The notes below the pieces were generated by a model. That model was not told where the DNA came from. It searched no databases and worked only from the letters and a program-made list of their open reading frames with translations. Shown here in pieces: positions 11,309-23,019 of a DNA stretch of 64,000 bases; positions within the stretch are counted from its first letter, which is position 1; each line of letters starts with the position of its first letter. The position numbers and the translations under genes were made by a program. Origin of the DNA: Incurvaria masculella (Eukaryota > Arthropoda > Insecta > Lepidoptera > Incurvariidae); assembly GCA_946894095.1 (NCBI GenBank), contig OX335657.1, forward strand, positions 5,332,001 through 5,396,000, in the 5' to 3' direction.

Positions 11309-12459
11309 AAAATGGATGTAATGTCATTGTGTATGGTCAAGAAATTCATGCTCAACACTATGGTCAAACTGACTTTTGTCCTCTCATCAGTTTGCTTCGT
11401 CTTGCTGCCTCAGAACCTGTCCCCGGTGTAACTGCTTGTGAGTTCATAGAATGAATCGTGTCATCAATAAATATCATTTAATTAGCACGAATACGTTTTC
11501 TATAGCCAACTATGTATGTATGTTTGTGTGTTTAGATGGTGGTTGCACATTTTAGATAATAAATATGATAATATATTTACCATGATTATAAATGTTTCAA
11601 ACATTAGACCCAGTTTTTTGTGATATGGTATGGTCCTCATTTTAACACCATCTGGGGTCTGCTCAGGAAGCGAACGCGAGAAGTTCTCGTGTCAGAAGCT
11701 GTCAAACTTTATGTAAAAAAAATAGGCCTACTTTTTTTTCATGTAGCGGATGACATCTTACATACACTGCAATCACCATTTAACAAACCTTAGGCATTTG
11801 AAGAGCATGTAATCAAACAACATTGCACCCGTTACTTCCCATGCAAGGTCTTATATTCGAGGTTTCTTATTACCGAAAGATTAAATGATTGAAAGTTTTT
11901 GTTTACATGTGCCTTTATACAAACGTTCGCTTAAGTTATTGAACAATATTTTGCACTTGAGTGAAGTTTTAAATGTAATTCAAAAATCAATTTATCAAAA
12001 CCGAGAGTTAGGTGGGGACTTAAATGTTTGGGGTGGTCATTATAACAAATACTCGAAACATGGGATATAACTACTCACTGTAATTCATTTATACATGGCT
12101 CTTATTGAAATATATAAACATTCCTGGGCTTGACTTGCCCAAGTATGACTTCTAACTGTCGAACATGGCAGAATTTTGACAGCTGAGAGTTTTACTTCGG
12201 CGAAGCCAAGTACTAGCGATGACTATGTACTTCAACGTTATTGTCTGTGCAAGTTAACTGCTGCAGCTGACTGCAGATAATTTCCTCATAATTTTTCTAT
12301 AGATATTAATGTAGTGCTTTTCCTTGGGGAGAAGCTAACTCTTAGTTGGGATGTATGCAAATCTTTACTATACGTATCATTACTATATGTAAGAAAACGT
12401 CCGAATTCCACGTAAAACGGTAGGTCCTTCCTTACTAAGAGGCAGGGTTATTTACGCCC

Positions 12460-12605
12460 AGGTTGGAGTTCAATGTAGCAGTTCAATGTTCCGTGCAATA
12501 TAAAGGAAGGTCCTGGCATGGAACCTAGTTCCCATGAGGTGTGTTAGGCTATCATGATAGTAGGTGTGGTATTAGCCATCCATGTCTAGTTACATAAAAA
12601 AAAAC
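12460..12605 (+). mobile_element. SINE 3' fragment with A-tail
   Basis: ttcaatgtagcag...ggaaggtcctggcatggaacctag...ttagccatccatgtc...acataaaaaaaaa is the 3' part of the SINE families described at 36614-37001 and 54075-54346. Confidence 0.55.
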
Positions 12606-14150
12606 GAGAGAGGAAATTTTGTTTTCTTCAACATGGAGATTGTTTTCAACCTCTTGCAGAGGTAAAATTTAATTTATTTACTTTTAGCTGTACATTGTTG
12701 TATTTTATTGTTATCTGAATGGATTAAATTAAGTACTGAAAGGATCTTTGTAGAAAATATTCGCGAGTTTATTTATTTTGTAAATTAGGTAACATTTTGC
12801 ATCTGCAATTGAATAAGCAAACATTTTGCCATGTAAATATGTAAGCATTTTTAGCACAACTGTACCTATGGTGTAACGTTTTAGGAAGAACTCTTTAGGA
12901 AGAGTTTATAATAATAGGAAATACATTTTACAAATCTGTTTATGGTATTTTTTTTTCCTGACATTGCATTGACTCGTGTGTTCTGCAATCGCTTTAGTGA
13001 TCTCAAAAAATGACGAAGAAAATGGTGCTTAAACAATTAAATGAACGCTCCTACAACAACGGCCGCCTTGTGCACGGACACGGTGTGTTGCTGCAGTGAA
13101 GGTAATCTCTTTGAGTGAGACAAACTAAATGTCTAAGAAACCATAAGCCTGGTTTCCTGCCTTGTTATTTCTAACAAAACGTTCGCAAACACGGTTAGCG
13201 AACATCATGCGTGTCGTGCAACTTATATTAGAACATATTTGAATAACTTCCAATCTATGGCGACCAGACGCAAAATAAACATACACAATAAGCGATCAAG
13301 ATAAAAAGATTAGTCACTGCTACCCTTATCACTTCTCGCAGTCGAAAACGAATATGTTTTCCATCTGCCATGGCTAACAATGTTTGAGTGTTTTGTTCGT
13401 CGAAAACTCAATCCACGTCCTTTTTTGTTCGCAAAACATGTTCTGTGTTAAAAAACACAGTCGCAGGAAACCGGGTATAGCAGTCTGACACTTAGATGGA
13501 CATAGGGTATAAACATAGTCCACGACTGACGTAAAAGTTAAGCTAAAAGGCAATTTTTTCAGTGTTTTTTTTTTGTATTTTGAAAAATTACCTATTTTCT
13601 GGCACTCAAATCCATCATAAACCAATAAAATTGTTCTAGAATTATTAAACCACAATCAAATTATATATATGTAATAGTGCCACCATGACTATACATTTTG
13701 TTTATTATACCTATGAGGTTCTAGAAGCACCTATTAAAAGTGTGGGTAGCTGGTGTATATATATACCGCTACATGGGTGGCATTGAGCGAGAGTGTATAC
13801 CTAGAGCTCATGTCAAAATGATTGCATCATAGATACAATTAGAAGGCAATCTCAATATGGAAACTGATTGAACCGTAAACAGTTTCGACTGGAGATTGAA
13901 GATATGGAGAAAATAGTTGCTATAAATATTGCTTAATCAACGTCATTCAATTTCGATTTATCAAAACAAATGCTGGGTTTGTTAACAAAGAAAATGTGCC
14001 AGTTCAAGCTATAGGTACATAATATGAAAGCTTTTTGGAAAATAGGTGGTCGATTGGGCAATACATCCATACTTATCAGTAACTTAAACGTAGTAGTTGT
14101 TACATAGTAAAACGTTTCATTGATTATTTTACGTTTACGGATAAACAGTG

Positions 14151-14560
14151 TTTTTTTTTTTGCGACCTGACATGGATGGCTTATACCACACAACTACCGT
14201 TATGATATTAGCCCAATACACCACATTCCCCGAAGGAATTAGGTGCCATGCCAGGACCTTCCCTTTATGAGCACGGCTACATTGAACTGGATGGAAAACA
14301 CGGACAATTTTTCATTGCCGCTTCGAACATCTTTTCATCCAATGCGATGGTACCAACCCGGGCGGGCTTAAACCCTACCACCTAGTAGGGGAAGGGGACC
14401 TACAGTTTTACATGGATTCCGAACCATGGAGCAGCTCGCATTCGTGACGAAATGCACTTATCGAACTCTGAAAGAGAAAGACAGTGGTGCAAGTTGGTAT
14501 TGAACCCGGTCCTCTAGTACGCTAGGCCGGTCCCCGCGCCACTAGGCTACGAGCCGCTCA
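14151..14560 (-). mobile_element. tRNA-derived SINE, family 1, full length
   Basis: On the minus strand it starts tgagcggctcgtagcctagtgg (box A-like) and has gggttcaataccaac (box B-like) 40 nt further. A body and an A-rich tail (T-run at 14151 on +) follow. Near-identical copies lie at 36614-37001 (+) and 53665-54074 (-). Confidence 0.7.
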
Positions 14561-15991
14561 GCGGATGTGTTCAGCTTACTTACTTAGCTCGACGTTTCGT
14601 CCAACACGCTGTGGACATCAGCAGGATTCGCGACGCGACGGACCTCTGACGCTTCGTCCAGTCAGATGTCAACTGCAGGTCGTCGGCTGCGCAGATTGTA
14701 GCTGTGGGTAGATTCAGCCGCAGATGAGGGTAGTGACAAAGAATTCCGTTCGGCAATGAAGTCATCCGTGCAAACTATGCTAACGGTGTCACTTTGCATC
14801 AGTGTTGGCAGCTGAACTCTTGTGTTGCCATATTTCGCCAGTAACGGAGACCAAGCCGCTCACAGCTTCATATTATCGTCTCTGTTAAAGTTGGGATGCC
14901 CTGTAATTTCTATCGATTCTCGAACTAAGCGTTGCATGTATTGTTTTTCTATAGCTATCGTTTCAGCCTGGTCGAAACGAATCCAATGGTTATTTCCATT
15001 ATTCAAGGCATGCTCACATATCGCCGATTTGTGGAACTCACTGTTTTTCCGTAAACTTAAAATAATATGTCGAACAACAGTGAAAATCTAAACAAACATG
15101 TTTCATTGATTTTCACAAAGGTTATTATGTTTGTCACGAAACAAATTAAACCAAATCGGGCACTTTTAAAATGATTCGGAAAGTCTTCATAATCTCCACA
15201 GAATAATTACAAAAAACCATGGAGCCTCGTAAATATGATTTCTATTAACTTAACGATTCATTTTAATACATTTTAGTGTACGGATGACTATAAAAAACTC
15301 GTGAAAATGATGGATTAGTAGTAAGAGTTAGTTGGACAAGTGGAACAAATAGGTGATGGAAGAAGGCAGCAAACAGACAGACTGACAGACAACCAAAACT
15401 GAGCGAAAGTGAGTGGAACTGGCGTATCATGACAATCGAGAAGACCTTACCATGACTCATGCATCGCATTAGTCATGCGCTTGGTCAGTAATTTCATTAG
15501 CACGGTTATCGAAGAGAACGCATTAAAATATGCATATATGTTGAAGAAGCACGAGATGTATACTGTTCGAACGATTTTCCCGAACGATAGCCTCTGCCCC
15601 CACGTTGCCTGGTATTTAGCGTTTTACCTACTCCACCAGTCCTTTGACCACACATGTTTTTTTTCACAACACACAACATTCGAAACACTCCAGGTAAGAC
15701 CATTTAATAACCACACATTACAAATAGGTGCTACTGATATTTTTATTGTAAAGATAATTTCTGACGGTCTAAATTACCCTGAATTAGTTTATTGAACTTA
15801 TGCATGTATCTGTGATATTATTGTACTGCGAGTTGTACTGCCTCATCCCAGAACATAAACTTGATGAGGAGTATGTTATACTGGCCGCACGCTCTCGGTC
15901 TATGGGCTGCTATTCTAGGTCAACGGAAATCAGTGCCGCCACCTAGTGCCGAATAGAGCAAATCGCGTAGAAACATCTTGACAATACATTC

Positions 15992-16541
15992 TTAAGGTGG
16001 CCCAACCCGGCGGCCTCAACTCATTTGCGGGCACGGTACAAAACCGTGCTGTTGCGCTCTGGGACCTTCTCTGTTTCTAAGAATAAGACAGGCTCCGTTA
16101 TGAGGAAGATGCAACCTGTCCACAAAAAAGACAATGTGCATAGTGTATGATTTGGTAAGATTTACGAAAATTTTAATTTCAAAACGACTTATAGCTAAAA
16201 GTAAACCACGACCGCTGTAGTAAAAAATCTAACAAAAACCAAATCGATTATAAATCTTGATTAAATAAGCTATGTCTGATGACTAATCTTTTTAAGATGT
16301 TCTTACTTTATCATTGCGTAATCCAACTCCAAAGTTATTGTATAAAACGCGCGAAAAATCCGAACTTTCGGACGTTATAACTTGGAAACCAAACGCAATT
16401 TTACAATGCCAATGGTCATCAGACATCTAGTTCAATCAAATAAACCTATATTGAGCAACATTTTGGATCTCTGACAAGAAATATAGGCGTGATCTTCTTT
16501 CCCCTTTTGTATGGGGAAATGAGCGGGTTGGGCCACCTTAA
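15992..16541 (-). mobile_element. TTAA-flanked MITE, copy 2 (550 bp, reverse)
   Basis: Same TTAA plus GGTGGCCCAACCCG termini and the same internal sequence as 7469-8018, in reverse orientation and with the same length of 550 bp. No coding capacity. Confidence 0.8.
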
Positions 16542-17544
16542 GAAACAATAACTAGAAAAATCAACATATTTCGTAATAAAATGAAAAAATACAATTGGCT
16601 TTTACGTGCAATATCTTAAATATGGCTATTAATTCGACTTATTTAGTAATTTTAAGAAAGCGCTCGAAGGTTCCGGAAATATTATTTCGTTAGACTTGCC
16701 TGCCATCTAGCGCCGAGTAGCATCAGACATTTGTTTCAGTGGAGCGCAACCATTGGGTTTGAAGGTAACAACTATGCACAAATCTACTCAAACTTGCGGC
16801 AACCGCCCTTGCTATCTTGGTACCTCACTACCAAAAGAGTCAATTCCGATCATCGCCTAGTGATGATGTTATGGTTTATTTGCAGGGCTGAGAAAATCGA
16901 CCTAAGTATTTTTAATTCACCTTGAGGACTACCTTCCAAAATGACTAACCAATGCATCTACCTCCTGCGCGTTCCGGAAAACCTTAGTACTTTTTACGGA
17001 ACTTGGGTTTCACGCGCCTCTTTTAAAAAAAAATACTTTGGACTCTGATAGCAGATCATATTAAAACGTAGGCAAAAAACCTCTCGAACCTATACATTCG
17101 TAGTATTTTTTTGACTGTATGTAAATCCTTAGCACCTTAATTTATATGTTTTGTTAGTATTAAACTGTACCCTAGTTAAATAAATGCGGGTACACACCAA
17201 TTGTATACTTAACGAATAGTGTCTTGAAAAATCTAAGGTACGTGTACGTACATATATACCATCGCGACCCTAAGACCGCAACGGGGCCGTGTTTTGTTGC
17301 ATATCAAGATGGTTTTATTCTTAATTCGTTACATTTTTCGAAGCCTTTTTTTGTAAGAACAAACGAACGTGCCAATCTAATTTGTCACTGCTTTAATGCT
17401 TGCTAAAATATCTACCTGTACAAGGCGATCAGTTGGCTTTGGGGCGAGCGCTGACACGGCTGCTCCAAAAGTTTCACACTTAATTAATTGCTTTATTTAT
17501 GAAAATAAATCTAATAAATATTATAAAGGGGAAAGTTTGTAATA

Positions 17545-17587
17545 ATGGATGGATGGATGGATGGATGGATGGATGGATGGATGGATG
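17545..17587. repeat. ATGG microsatellite
   Basis: About eleven uninterrupted ATGG units. A decayed retroelement-like stretch follows (tactctttcacgtaaaaact...). Confidence 0.9.
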
Positions 17588-18680
17588 TTTGTTACTCTTT
17601 CACGTAAAAACTACTGAATGGATTCTAATGAAACTTTACAATAATATAGCTTATACATCAGAATAACACATAGGCTACAATTTATGTGCCCATGGGCTTT
17701 AGAACTTTCACGGGGCTGCGAAAACGATGCCGGTAGCGATACTTCACACTAGGGGGAGAGGAGCCGGGGGCGGTGGCGGGGAGCGGCGGCGGGGGGAGGG
17801 CAGACGTCGTGACTGTTTGGTGTCCGTTTGGCGAATTTTCAAGGCACTAGCGATTTGTAAAACTTAGTACATGTACATTTAACTACCCGTGAATTAGGAT
17901 TGACTAAATAGAATTCAGTTCCGCTTACGCTAAGATGGGGCTGTCATACAAACTGCAATGCTATGCACGGCTCGGCTTTGCGGCGGCAGCGCTTACTTTT
18001 ACTGAAGTACTGCTTGGTATTTCCTGCTACTTTAGGACTATTTGGCATCACGCTAAATCGCCGGAGGAGCGACCAACAGAATAAAATCCTTGAGAACCAA
18101 TTACTCGATTTAGATGTGCATTGTATCTACGTCTAGCCTGATTCTACTAAAAACTTATAGATTACATAATATAACGCTTCATTACCAGAAGGGTAAGTAG
18201 TGAGTCTTAAAGTCTTATAACATGCGAACCACTTACCTGATTTATGTGCTTATTTTATCAATGTATAGCATCTCTGGGAGCAGTCAGGTTCGAGATGGAT
18301 TACTGTTTTCGATGTTGAGTGAGAGCAGTGAAAGTGCAGAAAGGTTCTCGCGGCAAATGTTTTTTTTTTAAATAGCCACCAAACGTCAACGAAGCTCTAA
18401 ATGGGAATTATTGGATGTTTCTCATTAAATCATGCTATTTCGGCTCGAACGATCTTGATTAAATTTGGTACATGGATACATTGTCCTGGACCAGTTTGAC
18501 CCTATTTTGGACCAGTCATGTGGGCTACTTTTTATCCATGAGATAATTTAGCCGACACTAACCCGAGCGGAGCCGGGTACCGCAGCTAGTGAATATATAT
18601 ATCAATTAGTTAGTCTTGGTTGCCAACGGAGCAATGCGACCGCGACACTCGCGAACGGGCCTAGCCGGGATCAATATTGT

Positions 18681-18688
18681 TTCCAGAA
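18681..18688 (+). promoter_or_regulatory. Heat shock element (TTCnnGAA)
   Basis: GTTCCAGAAC is a perfect tail-to-tail pair of HSF half-sites, about 120 bp upstream of the TATA box of the HSP90 gene. A weaker third half-site (GTC) follows in phase. Confidence 0.7.
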
Positions 18689-18762
18689 CAGTCGATCAAA
18701 TACCATACCAGCCACTGGTTGCGCGCACCACACTGGCGCGGTGCCCATTGTCCGCGTCGAGC

Positions 18763-18777
18763 GAACCTAGAAACTTC
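18763..18777 (+). promoter_or_regulatory. Heat shock element (GAAnnTTC plus an extra GAA)
   Basis: AGAAACTTCT at 18769-18778 is a head-to-head pair of HSF half-sites. Another GAA at 18763-18765 lies at seven-base spacing, out of the ideal five-base phase. The site is 28 bp upstream of the TATA box. Confidence 0.7.
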
Positions 18778-18804
18778 TACCAACGACTAGATGGCGCGTC
18801 GCAG

Positions 18805-18839
18805 TATAAAAGCTCGACCGCGGCTTTCCGCCGGCAGTC
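18805..18839 (+). promoter_or_regulatory. HSP90 core promoter: TATA box and initiator
   Basis: TATAAA at 18805-18810, followed 31 bp later by an arthropod-type initiator (ggCAGTCA, probable start A at 18836). The 5' UTR (about 18836-19010) contains no upstream ATG. Confidence 0.75.
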
Positions 18840-19010
18840 ATATTTGAACCTATCGACAAGCGAATACGCGAAGCGAAGCATAGACTAAAGCGTTGAAGTG
18901 AAGTTTACCCGCGAAAGGCTAATAATCGGAGACATCAACGTTTGCAGCGGAAATAGTTTTGATCTATCATTGTGAATAAATTCGAGCAAGTATTTACAGA
19001 ATATAGCAAG

Positions 19011-21185
19011 ATGCCTGAACCGATGGGAGTAAAGGAGGCAGGCGACGTCGAGACGTTCGCCTTCCAGGCAGAGATTGCGCAGCTCATGTCGCTCATCATC
19101 AACACGTTCTACTCGAATAAAGAGATCTTCCTGCGCGAGCTCATCTCCAACTCTTCGGACGCGCTCGACAAGATCCGCTACGAGTCTCTTACTGACCCCT
19201 CCAAGCTCGAATCCGGCAAGGACCTCTACATCCAGATAATTCCCGACAAGAGTGCCGGGACCCTCACGATAGTTGACACCGGTATCGGCATGACGAAGGC
19301 GGACCTCGTCAATAACCTCGGCACGATCGCCAAGTCAGGCACGAAGGCGTTCATGGAGGCGCTGCAAGCGGGCGCAGACATCAGCATGATCGGACAGTTC
19401 GGGGTTGGGTTCTACTCGGCGTACCTGGTCGCGGACCGCGTCACGGTTGCTTCCAAACACAACGACGACGAACAGTACCTGTGGGAGTCGTCGGCGGGAG
19501 GCTCGTTCACCCTGCGGCGCGACGCCGGCGAGCCACTCGGCCGCGGCACGCGCATCGTGCTGCACATCAAGGAGGACCTGCTGGAGTTCCTCGAGGAACA
19601 CCGTATCAAAGAGATCGTCAAGAAGCACTCGCAGTTTATCGGATATCCGATCAAACTGCTCGTGGAGAAGGAGCGCGAGACCGAGGTCTCCGATGACGAA
19701 GGCGAAGACAAGGACAAAGACAAAGACAAGGAAAAGATGGAAGCGGACGCTCCAGAAGTGGAAGACGTCGGAGCGGACGAGGACGCTGACGCCGAGATCA
19801 AGCGCAAGAAAAAGAAGATCAAGGAGAGGTACCGCGAGGATGAGGAGCTGAACAAGACAAAGCCACTATGGACCCGCAACGCCGAGGACGTCTCACATGA
19901 GGAGTACGGCGAGTTCTACAAGTCGCTCAGCAACGACTGGGAGGACCACCTCGCCGTCAAGCACTTTTCGGTCGAGGGGCAGCTCGAGTTTCGCGCCCTC
20001 CTGTTCGTGCCGCGACGCGCGCCCTTCGACCTTTTCGAGAACAAGAAGCGCAAGAACAACATCAAACTGTACGTGCGGCGCGTCTTCATAATGGACAATT
20101 GCGAAGAAATTATCCCGGAGTATCTTAACTTTATGCGAGGCGTCGTTGACAGCGAGGATCTACCGCTCAACATCTCTCGCGAGATGCTGCAACAAAATAA
20201 GATCCTCAAGGTTATTCGTAAGAATCTCGTAAAGAAATGCCTCGAACTGTTCGAGGAGCTCGCCGAGGACAAGGAGAATTACAAGAAGTTCTACGAGCAG
20301 TTCGGGAAGAACTTAAAGCTGGGCATCCACGAGGATTCGCAGCATCGTTCCAAGCTAGCGGAGTTGCTGCGCTACCACACGTCCGCTTCGGGCGACGAGC
20401 CGACCACGCTCAAGGAGTACGTATCTCGGATGAAAGAGAACCAAAAGCACATCTACTACATCACGGGAGAGAGCCGCGAGCAAGTGGCGCACTCGGCGTT
20501 CGTGGAGAGACTGCGGCGGCGCGGTTTCGAGGTGCTCTACATGACTGAGCCGATCGATGAGTACGTCGTCCAGCAGCTGCGGGAGTACGACGGGAAAACC
20601 CTCGTCTCGGTCACCAAAGAGGGCCTCGAGTTGCCGGAAAGCGACGAGGAGAAAGCGAAGAGGGAGGAGGCAAAAACCCGGTTCGAGGGACTCTGCAAAG
20701 TGATGAAGACGATCCTGGACAATAAAGTTGAGAAGGTCGTCGTGAGCAATCGTCTCGAGGAGTCCCCTTGCTGCATCGTCACGGCGCAGTACGGCTGGTC
20801 GGCGAACATGGAGCGGATAATGAAGGCGCAGGCGCTGCGCGACACGTCGACGATGGGCTACATGGCGGCGAAAAAACACCTGGAGATCAACCCGGAGCAC
20901 CCGATAGTGGAGATATTGAGACAGAAGGCGGAGGCGGACAAGAACGATCGGGCAGTGAAGGACCTGGTTGGGCTCCTATTCGAGACCGCGTTGTTGTCAT
21001 CTGGCTTTACTCTGGAGGAGCCACAGACGCACGCGTCCCGCATCTACAGAATGATCGAGTTGGGGCTGGGCATAGAGCGCGACGAGGGCCCCAGCGTCAT
21101 GGAGGCTGAGCCGGTCCCGTGTACATCTACTTCCGACGATGCGACGATGGGTGATGACGTCAGCCGCATGGAAGAGGTGGACTAA
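19011..21185 (+). CDS. Hsp90: Cytosolic heat shock protein 90 (Hsp83/Hsp90), complete and intronless
   Basis: ATP-dependent dimeric chaperone of the cytosol. The 724-residue ORF starts at the ATG at 19011 (the first ATG of the transcript; upstream in-frame codons have none). The N-terminal GHKL ATPase carries the family signature [20 protein letters not shown], the lid and nucleotide motifs [20 protein letters not shown], and [17 protein letters not shown]. An acidic/basic linker (about residues 220-275) with Asp-Lys repeats follows. The middle domain has [19 protein letters not shown] and the catalytic-loop segment [20 protein letters not shown]. The dimerisation domain ends in MEEVD, the docking site for TPR co-chaperones. 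Length and order match the family. Two heat shock elements and a TATA box suggest heat inducibility. Linker and tail look diverged for a housekeeping HSP90, so it could be an inducible paralogue; one copy cannot decide this. Confidence 0.97.
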   Translation: MPEPMGVKEAGDVETFAFQAEIAQLMSLIINTFYSNKEIFLRELISNSSDALDKIRYESLTDPSKLESGKDLYIQIIPDKSAGTLTIVDTGIGMTKADLVNNLGTIAKSGTKAFMEALQAGADISMIGQFGVGFYSAYLVADRVTVASKHNDDEQYLWESSAGGSFTLRRDAGEPLGRGTRIVLHIKEDLLEFLEEHRIKEIVKKHSQFIGYPIKLLVEKERETEVSDDEGEDKDKDKDKEKMEADAPEVEDVGADEDADAEIKRKKKKIKERYREDEELNKTKPLWTRNAEDVSHEEYGEFYKSLSNDWEDHLAVKHFSVEGQLEFRALLFVPRRAPFDLFENKKRKNNIKLYVRRVFIMDNCEEIIPEYLNFMRGVVDSEDLPLNISREMLQQNKILKVIRKNLVKKCLELFEELAEDKENYKKFYEQFGKNLKLGIHEDSQHRSKLAELLRYHTSASGDEPTTLKEYVSRMKENQKHIYYITGESREQVAHSAFVERLRRRGFEVLYMTEPIDEYVVQQLREYDGKTLVSVTKEGLELPESDEEKAKREEAKTRFEGLCKVMKTILDNKVEKVVVSNRLEESPCCIVTAQYGWSANMERIMKAQALRDTSTMGYMAAKKHLEINPEHPIVEILRQKAEADKNDRAVKDLVGLLFETALLSSGFTLEEPQTHASRIYRMIELGLGIERDEGPSVMEAEPVPCTSTSDDATMGDDVSRMEEVD

Positions 21186-21302
21186 AGTTTCCACATCGCC
21201 GAAACACATTCCCCACCGCATAGATTAGTTTATTGAGAGAATCCTGTCCGTAGCAAATTGTGATGTATGTAAGATAAATTATTTGTATGCTAGATGAATG
21301 TA

Positions 21303-21308
21303 AATAAA
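21303..21308 (+). terminator. Poly(A) signal of HSP90
   Basis: AATAAA 118 bp after the stop codon. Cleavage probably occurs near 21325-21335. Confidence 0.7.
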
Positions 21309-21435
21309 GAATGTGGATTGTATTTCAGACGTGGTTTTTCATTGATTTCTACTATAATTTTATTTAAAAATTATTTAAAAAAAATGCTTTTCATCAATTG
21401 ACAATTTGGGCATTTGTTTCAGCCTATGGTTTCAG

Positions 21436-21850
21436 CCATCACAAATTCGACAGAGTAAAAACACATCTCTAAGAAAACGCACAAAAATAGAAGATTTAAC
21501 AGTAAAAACCAAAAAACTCAAATGGAGATGGACAGGACATGTACATCATATTTATATGAGACATACAATCAGAGGAAGGGAAAAATGGAGCAAAACCATA
21601 ATGGATTGGTGGCCTAAATACAACAAAAGGAAAAGAGGGAGACAATATAAAAGATGGGAGGATGAGATAAGAGCCGAGGCAGGAATCACATGGACGAGGA
21701 CAGCAAGGGATAGAAAAGCATGGAAGAGCTTGGAGGAGGCCTTTGCCAGCAAAGGGCAAACAGACAACGCTATCGATGTCGACAAAGTCAACTTAATTTT
21801 GTGTTTAATAACAATGAAAACTTGTCTGAAATAAAGGCTTATATTATTAT
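21436..21850 (+). pseudogene. Non-LTR retrotransposon reverse transcriptase C-terminal fragment
   Basis: The + strand encodes KTKKLKWRWTGHVH, KRKRGRQYKRWEDEIRAEAG and DRKAWKSLEEAFASKGQ. This is the typical C-terminal tail of RTE-like endonuclease/reverse-transcriptase polyproteins in insects. It ends with a tattattatta 3' tail. It is 5'-truncated and inserted just behind the HSP90 poly(A) site. Confidence 0.7.
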
Positions 21851-21944
21851 TATTCACATATTTGCTTAACTTATTTTAGGTTTATATTATATAATAAAAA
21901 ACATACAAAATCTTAGCCTTCAAAAATATAAACCTAAAACTGTA

Positions 21945-22290
21945 TTTAACCTTAGGGAGGTCCCATCTGGGACAAATTCAATAAGGCCGCTCCGAGCTAC
22001 AGAGACGATAACCGCCGAACGATTCTCGTATTCGAGAGCAGAACCGCTTTCTGCATCTGGAATCGGAGCCCAATATCGATGTCTAATTTTTCTAATAGTT
22101 TGGCCAAATTCTTTGGAACAACGCCGTTCGTAGACATAACAATTGGCACGATGGTGGTTTTCCGTGCACGCCACATGGCGGTAACCTCGTGGGCCAGGTC
22201 CAAATATTGCATTAGCTTTTCACTTTCGGCCCTGTCGATTATTATTATGGTTTCAGCCCCTCGGAGGAATCACATCCATTTACCTTCGTA
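21945..22290 (-). pseudogene. Non-LTR retrotransposon C-terminal fragment
   Basis: The minus strand encodes IIIIDRAESEKLMQYLDLAH, EVTAMWRARKTTIVPIVMST and a leucine-rich end with LLSNTRIVRRL. I recognise this as the C-terminal extension of a retroelement polyprotein common in Lepidoptera (pattern KYLDLAHEITAMW...IVPIV...ARIVRR). The reading frame is interrupted; it is a relic. Confidence 0.6.
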
Positions 22291-22601
22291 AATTAGTGGA
22301 GACCTTTTTGCCCCGTATTACATTTACTCTATGCTGTATTGGTCAAGAACAAATTGGTACGGACATAAGTTTTTAATAATTGAGAGAAAATTATTACGAA
22401 CAAGAAAAATGTTCATTGATATCGTCCAAAATGTAAAGTCAAACTGTAAGAAGAATCTTAATTCTATAAAAAAATACTTTTATCAAGCTTTCTGAAGTGT
22501 TCTGAGCCCCTAGTAGGACTTCTTACCTAAATTGGTATTCAGGGAACATCGAAGTTACCTAAAAACATAAAACACCTTAGACTTATTTTGAGGTGTTACT
22601 T

Positions 22602-23019
22602 TCAAACTCGGACTACTAAAGTATGAAAACGCCGAGTCGGCGTAATCGGCTACGTCAACGTATTTACGGCGAAGACGAGAAAGCCGTCAAATCAAACTCA
22701 GAGTCGCAAATGTAAGTTCGCCGCGCGCTCTCAATTCACCATACAATTCTCCAAAGGCCAGTCGATTGGTTTGGCGTAAACGCCAATTTAGGTGACAAGT
22801 CGTACCAGAAGTCAACTAAATTGGCGTTTACGGCAAACCGATCGACTGGCGTTTTCAAATGTATGGAGAAATTGAAGAGCGCGCAGTGGGCGTTAAGCGA
22901 ACTACCATTTGCGAGTCCGAGTTTGATTTGACAGCTTACTCAACGTTGCCGTAAATACGTCGCCGTTGCCGTTTACGTCGACTCCGCGTTTTCATACAAA
23001 TCAGAAGTCCGAGTTTGAC
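22602..23019. repeat. Long foldback element (about 420 bp)
   Basis: The left arm starts tcaaactcggacta and contains acgtcaacgtatttacgg, cgccaatttaggtgacaa. The right arm contains the reverse complements (ctaaattggcgtttacgg, ccgtaaatacgtcg) and ends aagtccgagtttga. A related single-arm copy lies at about 26395-26735. No ORF. Confidence 0.7.

Larger units (their letters stand above)
10488..18660. other. Intergenic DNA between DLAT and HSP90
   Basis: No exon with convincing homology was found. It contains a foldback element (11134-11308), a SINE tail (about 12460-12605), a SINE (14151-14560), a TTAA MITE (15992-16541), a TGGA microsatellite (17545-17587), and a decayed repeat whose ends (17588-17750; 18440-18600, ending cgagcggagccgggtaccgcagctagtg) resemble common lepidopteran retroelement tails. 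The remainder is AT-rich DNA with nothing recognisable. Confidence 0.6.

Noticed and set aside
18972..19010. Extension of HSP90 by 13 codons upstream of the ATG
   Set aside because: It would need a GTG start. The first ATG (19011) gives the canonical MPE-type N-terminus of cytosolic HSP90.
19335..20900. Several open frames of 60-180 codons on the other frames of the HSP90 gene
   Set aside because: They are a by-product of the strong GC codon bias of the HSP90 ORF; no homology is visible.
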